A program made the position numbers and the translations under genes. A DNA stretch of 35,637 nucleotides from Rhodanobacteraceae bacterium (GTDB lineage: Bacteria; Pseudomonadota; Gammaproteobacteria; Xanthomonadales; Rhodanobacteraceae), in the NCBI GenBank assembly GCA_003142815.1, contig PLNP01000033.1, forward strand, positions 1 to 35,637. The letters run 5' to 3'. The first letter of the stretch is position 1; each line of letters starts with the position of its first letter. The notes beneath the pieces were generated by a model, which had not been told where the DNA came from, ran no database searches, and was given only the letters and a program-made list of their open reading frames with translations. Shown here one piece after another: positions 15,667 through 23,540 of the stretch.

Positions 15667-16236
15667 ATGAGCATACCCGCCGGGGCACATCGCGCAGAGC
15701 GGTCGCAACGGCTCTGGCGAGACGCTCGAGGGCCGGTAGATCCGCGACGATCAGACGACCGCCACCCCGACGAACCGCCGGCGGAACCACTGTACACGCC
15801 CGGCGACGCCTTTCATGCGTTCGAGTTCTTCGACGGCGATCTGCGCCACAGTGAGACGGTGGCGGTGACCGACGGGATCCGCGCACACTTCCTGGATGCC
15901 TGCCATATCCGCGGTTCGGCCACGATCCGGCTGCAGCTGGACGACGGCACGAAGCAGCAGCGCATGCTGTTCTACGGTGACCTCGGCAACCCGGGACGTC
16001 CGATCCTGCGCGATCCCACGCCAGCCCCAGCGGCCGACTACGTGGTCACGGAGGCCACCTATGGCGACCGCGCGCATTTCTCGCTGCCCGATTCAGCACT
16101 GGCCGCGGAAGTCATGCCGTCTAGCCGGGGTTGCGCGTGCGCTTGCGCGCCGGCTGGCTGCGTTTCGACGGTTTCGACAGGCGTCGGCTGGCGTCAGCGC
16201 CGGTTGCACAGTAGATGTCGTAAAGGGCGGCAATGA
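15667..16236 (+). pseudogene. Truncated beta-CASP metallo-beta-lactamase relic
   Basis: An open frame of 189 codons whose middle part (about 15,772-16,116) resembles beta-CASP RNA-processing metallo-beta-lactamases: EPLYTPGDAFHAFEFF, then FLDACHIRGSATI, FYGDLGNPGRPILRDP and ADYVVTEATYGDRAHF. The intact family is about 450 residues. The N-terminal HxHxDH metal site is absent and replaced by arginine-rich sequence, and the similarity stops at about 16,116, before the beta-CASP domain. The usual DAGHILGSA and FSGDLG motifs are also altered (DACHIRGSA, FYGDLG). The 3' part overlaps the convergent ArsR gene. An active enzyme is unlikely. Confidence 0.7.
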
Positions 16237-16516
16237 TGGCGTGGGCGGGGCCCTCAGGCAGCCCGTACCAGACGGTTTGCGATTCGCGTCGGGTGCTGAC
16301 CATGCCTTCGTCGCGCAACCTGGCCAGGTGTTGGGACAGCGCCGACTGGCTGAGCTCGGGCAGGTGTTCGTTGATCTGGCCCACCGACATCTCCCCGCCC
16401 ACCAACAGGCACAGCACGCGCAGACGTTGCGCGTTGCCCAGAGCCTTGAGCAACCTCGAGGCCTCCTCGGCACGCGACTGCATGGAGGTCAGATCCGCGT
16501 TGGCTGGCATCTGCAT
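16121..16516 (-). CDS. ArsR-family repressor, BigR/SqrR-like (candidate persulfide sensor)
   Basis: 131-residue winged-helix regulator. The HTH is VGQINEHLPELSQSALSQHL followed by ARLRDEGMV (residues about 45-73). It has two cysteines, C36 (RVLCLLVGGEMSVGQ) and C103 (ALYDIYCATG), at nearly the places used by SqrR (C41, C107) and BigR (C42, C108) to form a polysulfide bridge; it lacks the ArsR arsenic motif. So a sulfide/persulfide sensor is the best reading, while a general thiol-oxidant sensor is possible. The C-terminal 25 residues are basic. It is divergent from the DUF2892-RND-OsmC operon, with a palindromic operator between them. Confidence 0.88.
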   Translation of the reverse strand: MQMPANADLTSMQSRAEEASRLLKALGNAQRLRVLCLLVGGEMSVGQINEHLPELSQSALSQHLARLRDEGMVSTRRESQTVWYGLPEGPAHAIIAALYDIYCATGADASRRLSKPSKRSQPARKRTRNPG

Positions 16517-16566
16517 CTTGCTGGTCTCTCGTATGTCGCGCCGCTATGAAGGCGCGCTCGATGGGC

Positions 16567-16596
16567 TTGACTTTACCATCGTCATCTAAATAAGCT
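16567..16596 (+). promoter_or_regulatory. Candidate promoter for the DUF2892-RND-OsmC operon
   Basis: TTGACT at 16567-16572 and TAAGCT at 16591-16596 are separated by 18 bp. The predicted start falls inside the palindrome at 16599-16611, so repressor binding would block it. The -10 is weak. Confidence 0.35.
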
Positions 16597-16598
16597 AC

Positions 16599-16611
16599 AT
16601 CTAAATTAGAT
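16599..16611. promoter_or_regulatory. Palindromic operator for the ArsR/BigR-like repressor
   Basis: ATCTAAATTAGAT is a perfect 6-bp inverted repeat around one base, in an AT-rich patch that stands out from the GC-rich surroundings. A further half-site, ATCTAAAT, lies at 16584-16591. AT-rich palindromes of this kind are the known target type for BigR. It overlaps the start regions of both divergent promoters. Confidence 0.7.
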
Positions 16612-16616
16612 ATTCC

Positions 16617-16645
16617 TATTATTAGAAAAAACTGACTTGCGTCAA
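16617..16645 (-). promoter_or_regulatory. Candidate sigma70 promoter of the ArsR-family gene
   Basis: On the minus strand TTGACG (16645-16640) is followed after 17 bp by ATAATA (16622-16617). The palindromic operator lies immediately downstream at the start site, so the regulator probably represses itself. The -35 also forms part of an FNR-like inverted repeat, CTGAC-TTGC-GTCAA (16632-16645), whose role is unclear. Confidence 0.55.
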
Positions 16646-16713
16646 GCAGGCGGCTGCTGGTTGCATCGCCGACGTCCAGGCATTGATCTTTGGCTTGCAT
16701 GAGGAGTGTCGTC

Positions 16714-16920
16714 ATGAATGTTGATCGTGTCGTTCTCGGTTTTGCCGGCACCGTAGTGCTGGCGAGCATTGCGCTGGCGCATTTCGTCGCGCCCGGCTGG
16801 ATCTGGTTGGCTGTGTTCGTGGGCGCGAATCTGCTGCAGTCCGCGTTCACCGGGTTCTGCCCGTTGGCGCTGATATTGCGCAAATTTGGCCTCAAGCCCG
16901 GTTGCGCGTTCCCGTCATGA
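16714..16920 (+). CDS. DUF2892 (YgaP C-terminal-like) inner-membrane protein
   Basis: 68-residue protein with two hydrophobic helices and the family motif NLLQSAFTGFCPLALILRKFG. DUF2892 is the membrane part of the rhodanese YgaP and also occurs alone next to BigR-type regulators in sulfur-handling gene clusters. The FCP cysteine and a second cysteine near the end (KPGCAF) are conserved features. The ATG at 16714 is chosen for its GAGGAG 7-8 bases upstream; in-frame starts at 16690 and 16699 are less likely. First gene of a five-gene operon divergent from the ArsR-family gene. Confidence 0.88.
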   Translation: MNVDRVVLGFAGTVVLASIALAHFVAPGWIWLAVFVGANLLQSAFTGFCPLALILRKFGLKPGCAFPS

Positions 16921-17013
16921 GGCCCCGCAATGACTCCCGCGATTCGTGCGGGTTGCGGCGTCGCTGTCACATGAAGCCGATGGGCTTCGCCGGCCATCAA
17001 ATCGAGGTAAACC

Positions 17014-17397
17014 ATGTATTACATCGTTGAAACACAGAAGACATTCGACCAGGCCGCCACCGATCTGGACGCGGCGGTCAAACGCCACGAGTTCGGCGTG
17101 CTGCATGTCCACGACCTCGGTGCCACGCTGCGCAGCAAGGGCATCGCGTTTGCTGAGCAGTGCAAGGTGTTCGAGGTGTGCAGCCCGCGCCAGGCCGCAA
17201 GCGTGCTGGCCACGGACATGCGCTTGAACATGGCGTTGCCGTGCCGTATCTCGGTCTACACCGAACAGGGTAAGACGCGGATCGGCCTGATCAAGCCGGT
17301 GCAGATGCTTGGCATGCTCTCGCAGGATCCCGCGCTCGCGGCGATTGCGCACGAGGTCGAAGACGCGACCATGCGCATGGTCGACGAGGCGAAATAA
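17014..17397 (+). CDS. DUF302 domain protein
   Basis: 127-residue protein of the DUF302 family, recognised by MYYIVETQKTFDQAATDLDA at the start, FGVLHVHDLGATLRSKGI (residues about 27-44), a cysteine in AEQCKVFEVCSP and LPCRISVYTEQGKTRIGLI. No signal peptide is visible. The biochemical role is unknown. It often accompanies sulfur oxidation genes and RND pumps. GAGG lies 7 bases before the ATG. It is separated from the DUF2892 gene by 93 bp with no visible terminator and is followed after 5 nt by the RND adaptor. Confidence 0.88.
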   Translation: MYYIVETQKTFDQAATDLDAAVKRHEFGVLHVHDLGATLRSKGIAFAEQCKVFEVCSPRQAASVLATDMRLNMALPCRISVYTEQGKTRIGLIKPVQMLGMLSQDPALAAIAHEVEDATMRMVDEAK

Positions 17398-17402
17398 CGC
17401 CG

Positions 17403-18509
17403 ATGTCGTCGCTGATGAAGCCCGTGCGTTCGAGCATGCTGGCGGCGGCGCTCGCCCTGCTGGCGGCCTGCGGGAACAAGGAACCATCTGCCGTCGCGCA
17501 GGCACAGCCTCCGGCGCTGGCCTCAGTGGTTGTGCACGCCGAGAAGGCACGACGCGAACAGGTCTGGGACGGCGTGGTCGAGGCGGTGCATCAGGCTGTC
17601 ATTTCGGCACAGACAAATGCCCGAGTGATCGAGTTGCCTTACGATGTCAACGACATCGTGCCGAAAGGCGCGGTGCTCGTGCGCTTCACCGATGTCGAGC
17701 AGAAGTCGGCACGCAACGCCGCGCAGGCGCAGATCGCCTCGGCGCAGGCGACCTACAACGAGGCGTTCGCCTCGTATCAGCGATTTGCGGCGGTTTACAC
17801 GAAGGGTTATGTGGCAAAAGCGCAGCTCGACCAGGAGCGCGCGCGGCGCGATGCCGCGCAGGCGGCGCTGCAGTTGGCCCGGGCCCAGCTCAATCAGGTA
17901 GGTCAGCAGCTGGATTACACGGTGCTGCGTGCGCCTTACGCCGGTATCGTCACCCGGCGTTATGTGCAGGTGGGTGAGGCGGTGCAGGCGGGGCCGCCAT
18001 CGCCGCAGCCGCTGATCGCGCTGGAGTCGCTGCAGGATCTTCGCGTCAACGTGCAGGTGCCGCAGAGTGCGGTGGAGGCGATCCGCAACTTCCACGCGGC
18101 CGACGTGCTGCTTGATGGCGACAGCCGTCGCCGCGTGGTGGCCAGCAGTGTCACTGTCTTTCCGTATGCCGATCCGGCCACGCACACCTTCAGCGTGCGG
18201 CTGGAGCTTCCGGGTGACGGCACGGGGCTGTATCCGGGCATGACGGTGAAGGTAGCCTTCGCCACCGGCGAAACGCATCGTCTGCTGGTGCCGGCCACGG
18301 CGCTGGTGCAGCGCGGCGAGATACTCGGCGTGTACGTGCTCGGCGAGCATGGCGTGACGCTGCGCCAGGTGCGCACCGGCTACCGCTATGGCGACCGTAT
18401 CGAGGTGCTGGCCGGACTCGACGACGACGAGCGCATCGCCACCGATCCGGTGGCGGCGGTGAAGTATCTCGACGAGCAGCACGCCAGGGGCGCGTCGGCA
18501 CATGAGTGA
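17403..18509 (+). CDS. RND efflux periplasmic adaptor lipoprotein
   Basis: Membrane-fusion protein of an RND pump, 368 residues. The N-terminus carries a signal peptide ending in the lipobox LLAAC (Cys at about residue 23), so it is a lipoprotein anchored in the inner membrane. Order: beta-barrel and lipoyl halves around residues 50-100 and 180-215 (LRAPYAGIVTRRYVQVGEAV), an alpha-helical hairpin between them (about 100-175), then a C-terminal membrane-proximal domain (VPATALVQRGEILGVYVLGE). The stop lies 8 nt inside the pump gene, so the two are coupled. No outer-membrane channel gene is present in the window. Confidence 0.93.
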   Translation: MSSLMKPVRSSMLAAALALLAACGNKEPSAVAQAQPPALASVVVHAEKARREQVWDGVVEAVHQAVISAQTNARVIELPYDVNDIVPKGAVLVRFTDVEQKSARNAAQAQIASAQATYNEAFASYQRFAAVYTKGYVAKAQLDQERARRDAAQAALQLARAQLNQVGQQLDYTVLRAPYAGIVTRRYVQVGEAVQAGPPSPQPLIALESLQDLRVNVQVPQSAVEAIRNFHAADVLLDGDSRRRVVASSVTVFPYADPATHTFSVRLELPGDGTGLYPGMTVKVAFATGETHRLLVPATALVQRGEILGVYVLGEHGVTLRQVRTGYRYGDRIEVLAGLDDDERIATDPVAAVKYLDEQHARGASAHE

Positions 18510-21500
18510 GCCACACAAGCTGGGTATCTCCGGGCGCATCGCGCGCGCGTTCCAGACCTCGCAGATCACCCCGCTGCTGGCGCTGGCCGGCCTGCTGCTG
18601 GGCATTGCCGCGGCAATCATCACGCCCAAGGAGGAGGACCCGCAGATCGAGGTGACGATGGCCAACGTGATGGTGCCGTATCCCGGCGCCAGCGTGCGCA
18701 ACGTCGAAAACCTGGTCGCCTTTCCGCTCGAGCAGAAGCTGTCCGAGATCAATGGCATCAAGCACGTTTACTCGGTGAGCCAGCCAGGCATGGCGGTGGT
18801 CACGGTCGAGTTCCAGGTCGGCGTGCCGCGCCAGCAAGCGCTGGTCAGCCTCTACAACAAGATCTACTCCAACGCCGACTGGGCGCCGCCCGCGCTGGGT
18901 GTGGGTCAGCCGCTGGTCAAGCCCTACGGCATCAACGACGTGCCGATGATGGCGCTGACGCTGTGGTCGGATCGCGCCGACATCGGCGGCGTGCAGCTGG
19001 CCGAAGTGGCGCACACGCTGGAGACCGACCTCAAGCGCATTCCCGGCACCCGCGACGTCTACACCCTGGGTGCGCCGGACCGCGCGGTGATGATCGAGAT
19101 CGATTCGGGCAAGCTGGCCACCTACAACCTCACCGTCGGCGACCTCGCCAATGCACTCAAGTCCGCCAACGTCGCCGCTGACGTGGGCGACCAGATCGGC
19201 GACAACCGCGACCTGCCGGTCAAGGCCGGCACCCTGCTGATGAATGCCGAGGATGTCTCGCGGCTGGTCATCGGCCTGGCGGGCGGCAAGCCGATCTACC
19301 TCTCGGATGTCGCCCATGTCCTCTCCGGCGCCAACTACCCGACGCGCATGGCCTCGTACGGCACACCGCCAAGACGCGTCGGGCCGGTCACCGGACTGGC
19401 GCCCGCCGTGACCCTGGCGATCGCCAAGAAGGCCGGCACCAATGCCTACACCATCGCCAACATGGTGCGCGCGCGGCTGACCGAGCTGCGCGGTGTCGAC
19501 ATCCCCGCGGGCGTGCATGTCAGCGTGACCCGCGACTACGGCCTTACCGCCAACGAGAAAGCCGACGAACTGATGCAGCATCTGGCGCTGGCCGCGCTGG
19601 CGGTGGTGCTGCTGGTGCTGTTCGCGCTGGGCTGGCGCGAGGCGATCGTGGTCGGCACCGCGGTGGTCGTGACCCTGGCGATCACCCTGTTCGCCTCGTG
19701 GGCGATCGGCTTCACCATCAACCGGGTGTCGTTGTTCGCGCTGATCTTCTCCATCGGCATCCTGGTGGACGACGCCATCGTGGTCGTCGAGAACATCCAC
19801 CGCCACATGGCGCGTGGCGACAAACGCCTGCTTGAGGCCATTCCGGCCGCCGTGGATGAGGTGGGCGGCCCGACCATCCTGGCGACGTTCACGGTGATCG
19901 CGGCGCTGCTGCCGATGGCGTTTGTCGGTGGTCTGATGGGCCCGTACATGCGACCCATTCCGATCAACGCCTCGGCCGGCATGCTGATCTCGCTGGCGGT
20001 GGCCTTCGTCGTCACGCCCTGGTTGGCTTACCGGCTGCTGCGTCATCACGTGCATCAGCCGGCAGGCGAGGTGGCGCATGAGCGCGCGGTCGAGGAGTCG
20101 AAGATCGATCGCTTCCTGCAGCGCCTGTTCAATCGCCTGATGACGCCATTCCTGGTGGGCGAGAAGGCCTCGCGGAAGCGTCGCCGGTTGTTCCTCGGCA
20201 TGGGTGCGCTGGTGCTGCTGGCGGTGGGGCTGGTGGTGGTCAAGGCGGTCGTCCTGAAGATGCTGCCGTTCGACAACAAGTCCGAGTTCCAGGTGGTGCT
20301 AAACATGCCGCAGGGCTCGACGCTGGAGCAGACCGACCGCGCCCTGCTTGACATGAGCAAGGTGCTGGACCGGGTGCCCGAGGTCAAGGACTACCAGGTC
20401 TATGTGGGTACTTCGGCACCGATGAATTTCAACGGACTGGTGCGCCAGTACTATCTGCGCAACCAGCCCTATCAGGGCGACATCCAGATCAATCTGGTCG
20501 ACAAGAATCAGCGCGGGCGGCAAAGCCACCAGATCGCGCTGGCGGTGCGCCCGGCCCTGACTGCGGTGGCGCAGCGCTTTCATGCCCATCTGGTGGTGGC
20601 GGAAGTGCCGCCGGGGCCGCCGGTGCAGGCGCCGATCGTGGCCGAGATCTTCGGTCCCAGCTACAAGGACCAGCGCGCGATCGCGCTGTCGCTGGAGAAG
20701 CTGTTCGACGAGACCCCGGGTATCGTTGACGTCAACACCAGCGTCGAGAATCCGCATGCCACGCGCAAGCTGATCGTGATCGACCGCGAACGCGCGGTCA
20801 CGCTCGGCGTGAACCAGGGCCAGATCGTCGCCGCGCTGCAGGCCGGCATGGGCGGCGATCCGGCCGGCTATCTTGCCGATGACAACGCCAAGCACGCGGT
20901 GCCGCTCATGCTGCGGCTGCCGCAGGCGGCGCTGGGCTCGATGGACTCCACCCTGACCCTGCGCGTGCGCTCGCAGTCGGGCCAGCTGGTGCCGATCTCC
21001 GAGGTGGTAAAAGTGGTCGACGAGCCGTGGGCCGACGCGGTCTACCACAAGGATCTGCTGCCCTACACCTTCGTCACCGGGGACGATGCCGGCAGCGAGG
21101 ACAGCCCGGTCTACGGCATGTTCCGGATGGTCAGCAAGATCGACCACATGACCTTTGACGGCCACCACCTTGAGCAGCATTTCATCGATCCGCCGGCCAA
21201 CGATTCGCGCTTCTCGATCAAGTGGAGCGGCGAGTGGCAGATCACCTACGAAACCTTCCGCGACATGGGCATCGCCTATTCGGTCGGTTTGGTGCTGATC
21301 TATTTCCTGGTGGTCGGCCAGTTCCGCAGTTACCTGGTGCCGCTGGTGATCATGGCGCCCATCCCGCTGACCGTGATCGGCGTGATGCCCGGGCACTGGC
21401 TGCTTGGCGCGCAGTTCACCGCCACCTCGATGATCGGCATGATCGCGCTGGCCGGCATCATCGTGCGCAACTCGATCCTGCTGGTCGACTTCATCAACCA

Positions 21501-21765
21501 CTCGCTGGCGGCGGGGCTGACGCTGGAAGATGCCGTGATCGAGGCGGGCGCGGTGCGCGCCAAGCCGATCATCCTGACCGCGGTGGCGGCCATGCTGGGT
21601 GCGTTCTTCATCCTCAGCGACCCGATCTTCCAGGGCTTGGCGGTGTCGCTGGTGTTCGGCGTCATGGTCTCGACCGTGCTTACCCTGATAGTGATCCCGC
21701 TGCTGTACTACGCTTGGCTGCACCGTGCCGAAGTCAGGCGGCCACTGAATGGAGAACACGCATGA
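18502..21765 (+). CDS. RND efflux permease (AcrB/HAE1-like)
   Basis: 1,087-residue inner-membrane proton-driven exporter of the resistance-nodulation-division class, close to full AcrB length, with two repeated halves. TM4 carries the proton-relay motif GILVDDAIVVVENIHRH (about residues 416-432), which marks the HAE1 (organic substrate) rather than the metal (HME) group. The N-terminal ITPKEEDPQIEVTMANVMVP (about residues 34-53) resembles a branch found in sulfur-oxidising and environmental proteobacteria. The substrate is not known. Control by a persulfide-type sensor suggests export of a sulfur compound or a toxic by-product. The 3' end overlaps the OsmC gene by 4 nt. Confidence 0.94.
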   Translation: MSEPHKLGISGRIARAFQTSQITPLLALAGLLLGIAAAIITPKEEDPQIEVTMANVMVPYPGASVRNVENLVAFPLEQKLSEINGIKHVYSVSQPGMAVVTVEFQVGVPRQQALVSLYNKIYSNADWAPPALGVGQPLVKPYGINDVPMMALTLWSDRADIGGVQLAEVAHTLETDLKRIPGTRDVYTLGAPDRAVMIEIDSGKLATYNLTVGDLANALKSANVAADVGDQIGDNRDLPVKAGTLLMNAEDVSRLVIGLAGGKPIYLSDVAHVLSGANYPTRMASYGTPPRRVGPVTGLAPAVTLAIAKKAGTNAYTIANMVRARLTELRGVDIPAGVHVSVTRDYGLTANEKADELMQHLALAALAVVLLVLFALGWREAIVVGTAVVVTLAITLFASWAIGFTINRVSLFALIFSIGILVDDAIVVVENIHRHMARGDKRLLEAIPAAVDEVGGPTILATFTVIAALLPMAFVGGLMGPYMRPIPINASAGMLISLAVAFVVTPWLAYRLLRHHVHQPAGEVAHERAVEESKIDRFLQRLFNRLMTPFLVGEKASRKRRRLFLGMGALVLLAVGLVVVKAVVLKMLPFDNKSEFQVVLNMPQGSTLEQTDRALLDMSKVLDRVPEVKDYQVYVGTSAPMNFNGLVRQYYLRNQPYQGDIQINLVDKNQRGRQSHQIALAVRPALTAVAQRFHAHLVVAEVPPGPPVQAPIVAEIFGPSYKDQRAIALSLEKLFDETPGIVDVNTSVENPHATRKLIVIDRERAVTLGVNQGQIVAALQAGMGGDPAGYLADDNAKHAVPLMLRLPQAALGSMDSTLTLRVRSQSGQLVPISEVVKVVDEPWADAVYHKDLLPYTFVTGDDAGSEDSPVYGMFRMVSKIDHMTFDGHHLEQHFIDPPANDSRFSIKWSGEWQITYETFRDMGIAYSVGLVLIYFLVVGQFRSYLVPLVIMAPIPLTVIGVMPGHWLLGAQFTATSMIGMIALAGIIVRNSILLVDFINHSLAAGLTLEDAVIEAGAVRAKPIILTAVAAMLGAFFILSDPIFQGLAVSLVFGVMVSTVLTLIVIPLLYYAWLHRAEVRRPLNGEHA

Positions 21766-22229
21766 GCGATGAGCAGAGTATCGAGCTGACGCTCGAGCAG
21801 ATCGACGACTACGAATTCCGCGTGCGTTTCGACGGCACCTCGCTGCCGCCGCTCGATACCGATGAACCGCCGCCGCTCGGCCGCAATGCCGGCCCAAACC
21901 CGTCGCGGCTGCTGGCCGCAGCGGTGGCCAATTGCCTGTCGGCCAGCCTGCTGTTCTCGCTGCGCAAGTTCAAGAACGATCCGGGAAAGCTCACCGCGCG
22001 CGCACGCGCCACGCTGGGCCGCAATGCCGATGGGCGCTGGTGCATCGAACGCATTGCGGTGGACCTCAGCATGGCCAGCGCGGCCGCGTCATTGCAGCAT
22101 CTGGAGCGCATCCTTGGCCAGTTCGAGGATTTCTGTGTAGTCACCGAAAGCGTGCGCCAAGGCATCGCGGTGGATGTCAGCGTGCATGATGGCGAAGGCA
22201 AGCTGCTGTATGCGTCGAAGCCGGCATGA
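21762..22229 (+). CDS. OsmC/Ohr-family peroxiredoxin-like protein
   Basis: 155-residue OsmC-like protein with both family cysteines: VANCLSASLLFSLRK (near residue 60) and FEDFCVVTESVR (near 124). In Ohr and OsmC these form the reactive dithiol that reduces organic hydroperoxides; some OsmC homologues also act on persulfides. The ATG at 21762 overlaps the RND stop in ATGA. As the last gene of the BigR-like operon it may detoxify a thiol or peroxide product inside the cell. Confidence 0.9.
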   Translation: MSDEQSIELTLEQIDDYEFRVRFDGTSLPPLDTDEPPPLGRNAGPNPSRLLAAAVANCLSASLLFSLRKFKNDPGKLTARARATLGRNADGRWCIERIAVDLSMASAAASLQHLERILGQFEDFCVVTESVRQGIAVDVSVHDGEGKLLYASKPA

Positions 22230-22267
22230 GCGGTGTGTGAGCCGTTGTTCCTGTTTACACCGTGCCG

Positions 22268-22281
22268 TTGACATGGATCAG
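22268..22281 (+). promoter_or_regulatory. FNR-like box with -10 upstream of the DnrO-like gene
   Basis: TTGAC-ATGG-ATCAG, with a TAGGAT hexamer at 22304-22309. The spacing places the box at about -41.5 from a start near 22,316, the geometry of a class II FNR-activated promoter. The identical 14 bp occur at 10197-10210. Confidence 0.7.
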
Positions 22282-22352
22282 CGCCGGTCGCGACGGCGCG
22301 GGCTAGGATCCTCTCATCCGCGGCGTTCGCGCCGCTTTGCGGAGTCCCGCGC

Positions 22353-22850
22353 ATGAAACTCGTGAACCTCGGCATCGCACTGGCATGCAGCCTCGGTCTG
22401 GCCGCGGCGGCGCAGGCATCGCCTCAGCATCCTCACGAAGACCACGCCCCACACGCCGCCAACGCACCCGTGCCCGCACCGGCGCAGCGCTGGGCCACCG
22501 ACGCGCCGCTGCGCGAGGGCATGGGCCGCATCCACACCGCGCTCGGCGAACTGCGCCATTACGAGATGGGCCACATGAGTCAGGCGATGGCGCTCGACCG
22601 TGTCGCCACCATCGAGGAGGCGACCAGCTACCTGTTCGCCCACTGCAAGCTGGCGCCCGACGCGGATGCCGCGCTGCACGGCATGTTGGGGCCGCTGCTG
22701 ACCGCCACGCAGACGTTCAAGAAGAACCCGCAGGATATGGCTGCGGTGGCCGCGATGCGCGACGCCGTGGCCCAATACCCGCGCTACTTCGACGATCCGC
22801 AATGGCCCGTCGAAGCCGGTTCTGCGCAGGCCGCACACGATGCGTCGTAG
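22353..22850 (+). CDS. DnrO-like periplasmic protein
   Basis: 165-residue protein with a clear Sec signal peptide (MKLVNLGIALACSLGLAAAA, cleavage likely after AQA at residue 22) followed by a histidine-rich linker (PQHPHEDHAPHAANAP). The folded part has WATDAPLREGMGRIHTALGE and a His/Met pair in HYEMGHMSQAM, plus one cysteine in FAHCKL. I recall similar Xanthomonadales proteins labelled 'DnrO'; the label is tentative and the function is not established. The His-rich segment suggests metal binding. Its FNR-type promoter is well formed, so it is probably induced anaerobically. It stands alone, 53 bp before the next small gene. Confidence 0.72.
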   Translation: MKLVNLGIALACSLGLAAAAQASPQHPHEDHAPHAANAPVPAPAQRWATDAPLREGMGRIHTALGELRHYEMGHMSQAMALDRVATIEEATSYLFAHCKLAPDADAALHGMLGPLLTATQTFKKNPQDMAAVAAMRDAVAQYPRYFDDPQWPVEAGSAQAAHDAS

Positions 22851-22902
22851 CGCATCCGGCACGGCCGTGCAGTGACGCCGCGGCCGCGACGGAGGCGAGC
22901 GT

Positions 22903-23256
22903 ATGACCGAATACATCCAGGCGTGGCAGTGCATCGGTTGCGGCAAGATCGAGGCGCCGCAGACGTGCATCGGGGTGTGCCGCGACCGCAGGGTGCTGTT
23001 GGTGGCGCTCGACGACCACCAGCAGGCACTGGACAAAATCCAGAGTGTCCGCCGGCAACTGACGGCGGCACAGGGCGTGCTCGCGCGGCTGGCGTTGTCG
23101 ACGCCGCGCGATGGCCAATGGGAGCCGTCGTACCGCGCGCTGCAGGAGCAGGCGCGCACTGTGCTCGCCTCCTTGGCGACAGCTGGCGCGGACGGTGAAA
23201 CCGCAGTGGGCGCAAATCGTCAGCCCGCTTCGCACGCTCCGAATACTCCCGATTGA
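22903..23256 (+). CDS. Small four-cysteine hypothetical protein
   Basis: 117-residue cytoplasmic protein. The N-terminus has four cysteines, C10-X2-C13 and C22-X3-C26 (WQCIGCGKIEAPQTCIGVC), a likely zinc or iron-sulfur knuckle. It is followed by a helical region (LDDHQQALDKIQSVRRQLTA) and a W-E-P-S-Y-R-A-L stretch. Proteins of this layout occur in beta- and gammaproteobacteria, but no function is known to me. It may be cotranscribed with the DnrO-like gene. It is the last intact gene before the compositional boundary. Confidence 0.72.
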   Translation: MTEYIQAWQCIGCGKIEAPQTCIGVCRDRRVLLVALDDHQQALDKIQSVRRQLTAAQGVLARLALSTPRDGQWEPSYRALQEQARTVLASLATAGADGETAVGANRQPASHAPNTPD

Positions 23257-23391
23257 CCCGCAATCGCGGCCCGTAGCCTGGTATTGCGTGAACCGCACCC
23301 TTAAACAGGGGCGGTCTCAAACTCCACGTGCAACACCTCCCATAGCACAAGTGGCTTCGGTCGCCGAGTACGATCAGCCGCGAGTGTCGCC

Positions 23392-23540
23392 GTGCAAAAG
23401 GGCACGAGGGGCAGTGCGGCCGATCCACTGCAGCGCTTCGGCAACGCGCTTGAGCGCATTCCCGCCGCGCTGCGCAAAATCCTGACCTACGATAAGGGCA
23501 AGGAGATAAGCTACGACGCCGCGTTGACGTTGTGCACCGC
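23392..23540 (+). mobile_element. Transposase relic resembling IS30 family
   Basis: The plus-strand frame contains LQRFGNALERIPAALRKILT followed by YDKGKEIS, similar to the IS30 transposase core around the second catalytic aspartate (typically ...LPAPLRKTLTYDRGKEM). Only about 35-40 residues are recognisable. Upstream frames are broken by stops, and the frame then runs into the end of the GGDEF-EAL pseudogene. A stretch at 23310-23340 may be an element end, but I cannot confirm this. It marks an old insertion at the boundary between the two compositional parts. Confidence 0.5.

Noticed and set aside
18190-20079. 629-codon open frame on the minus strand over the RND genes
   Set aside because: Shadow frame with low-complexity composition; the RND adaptor and pump explain the region.
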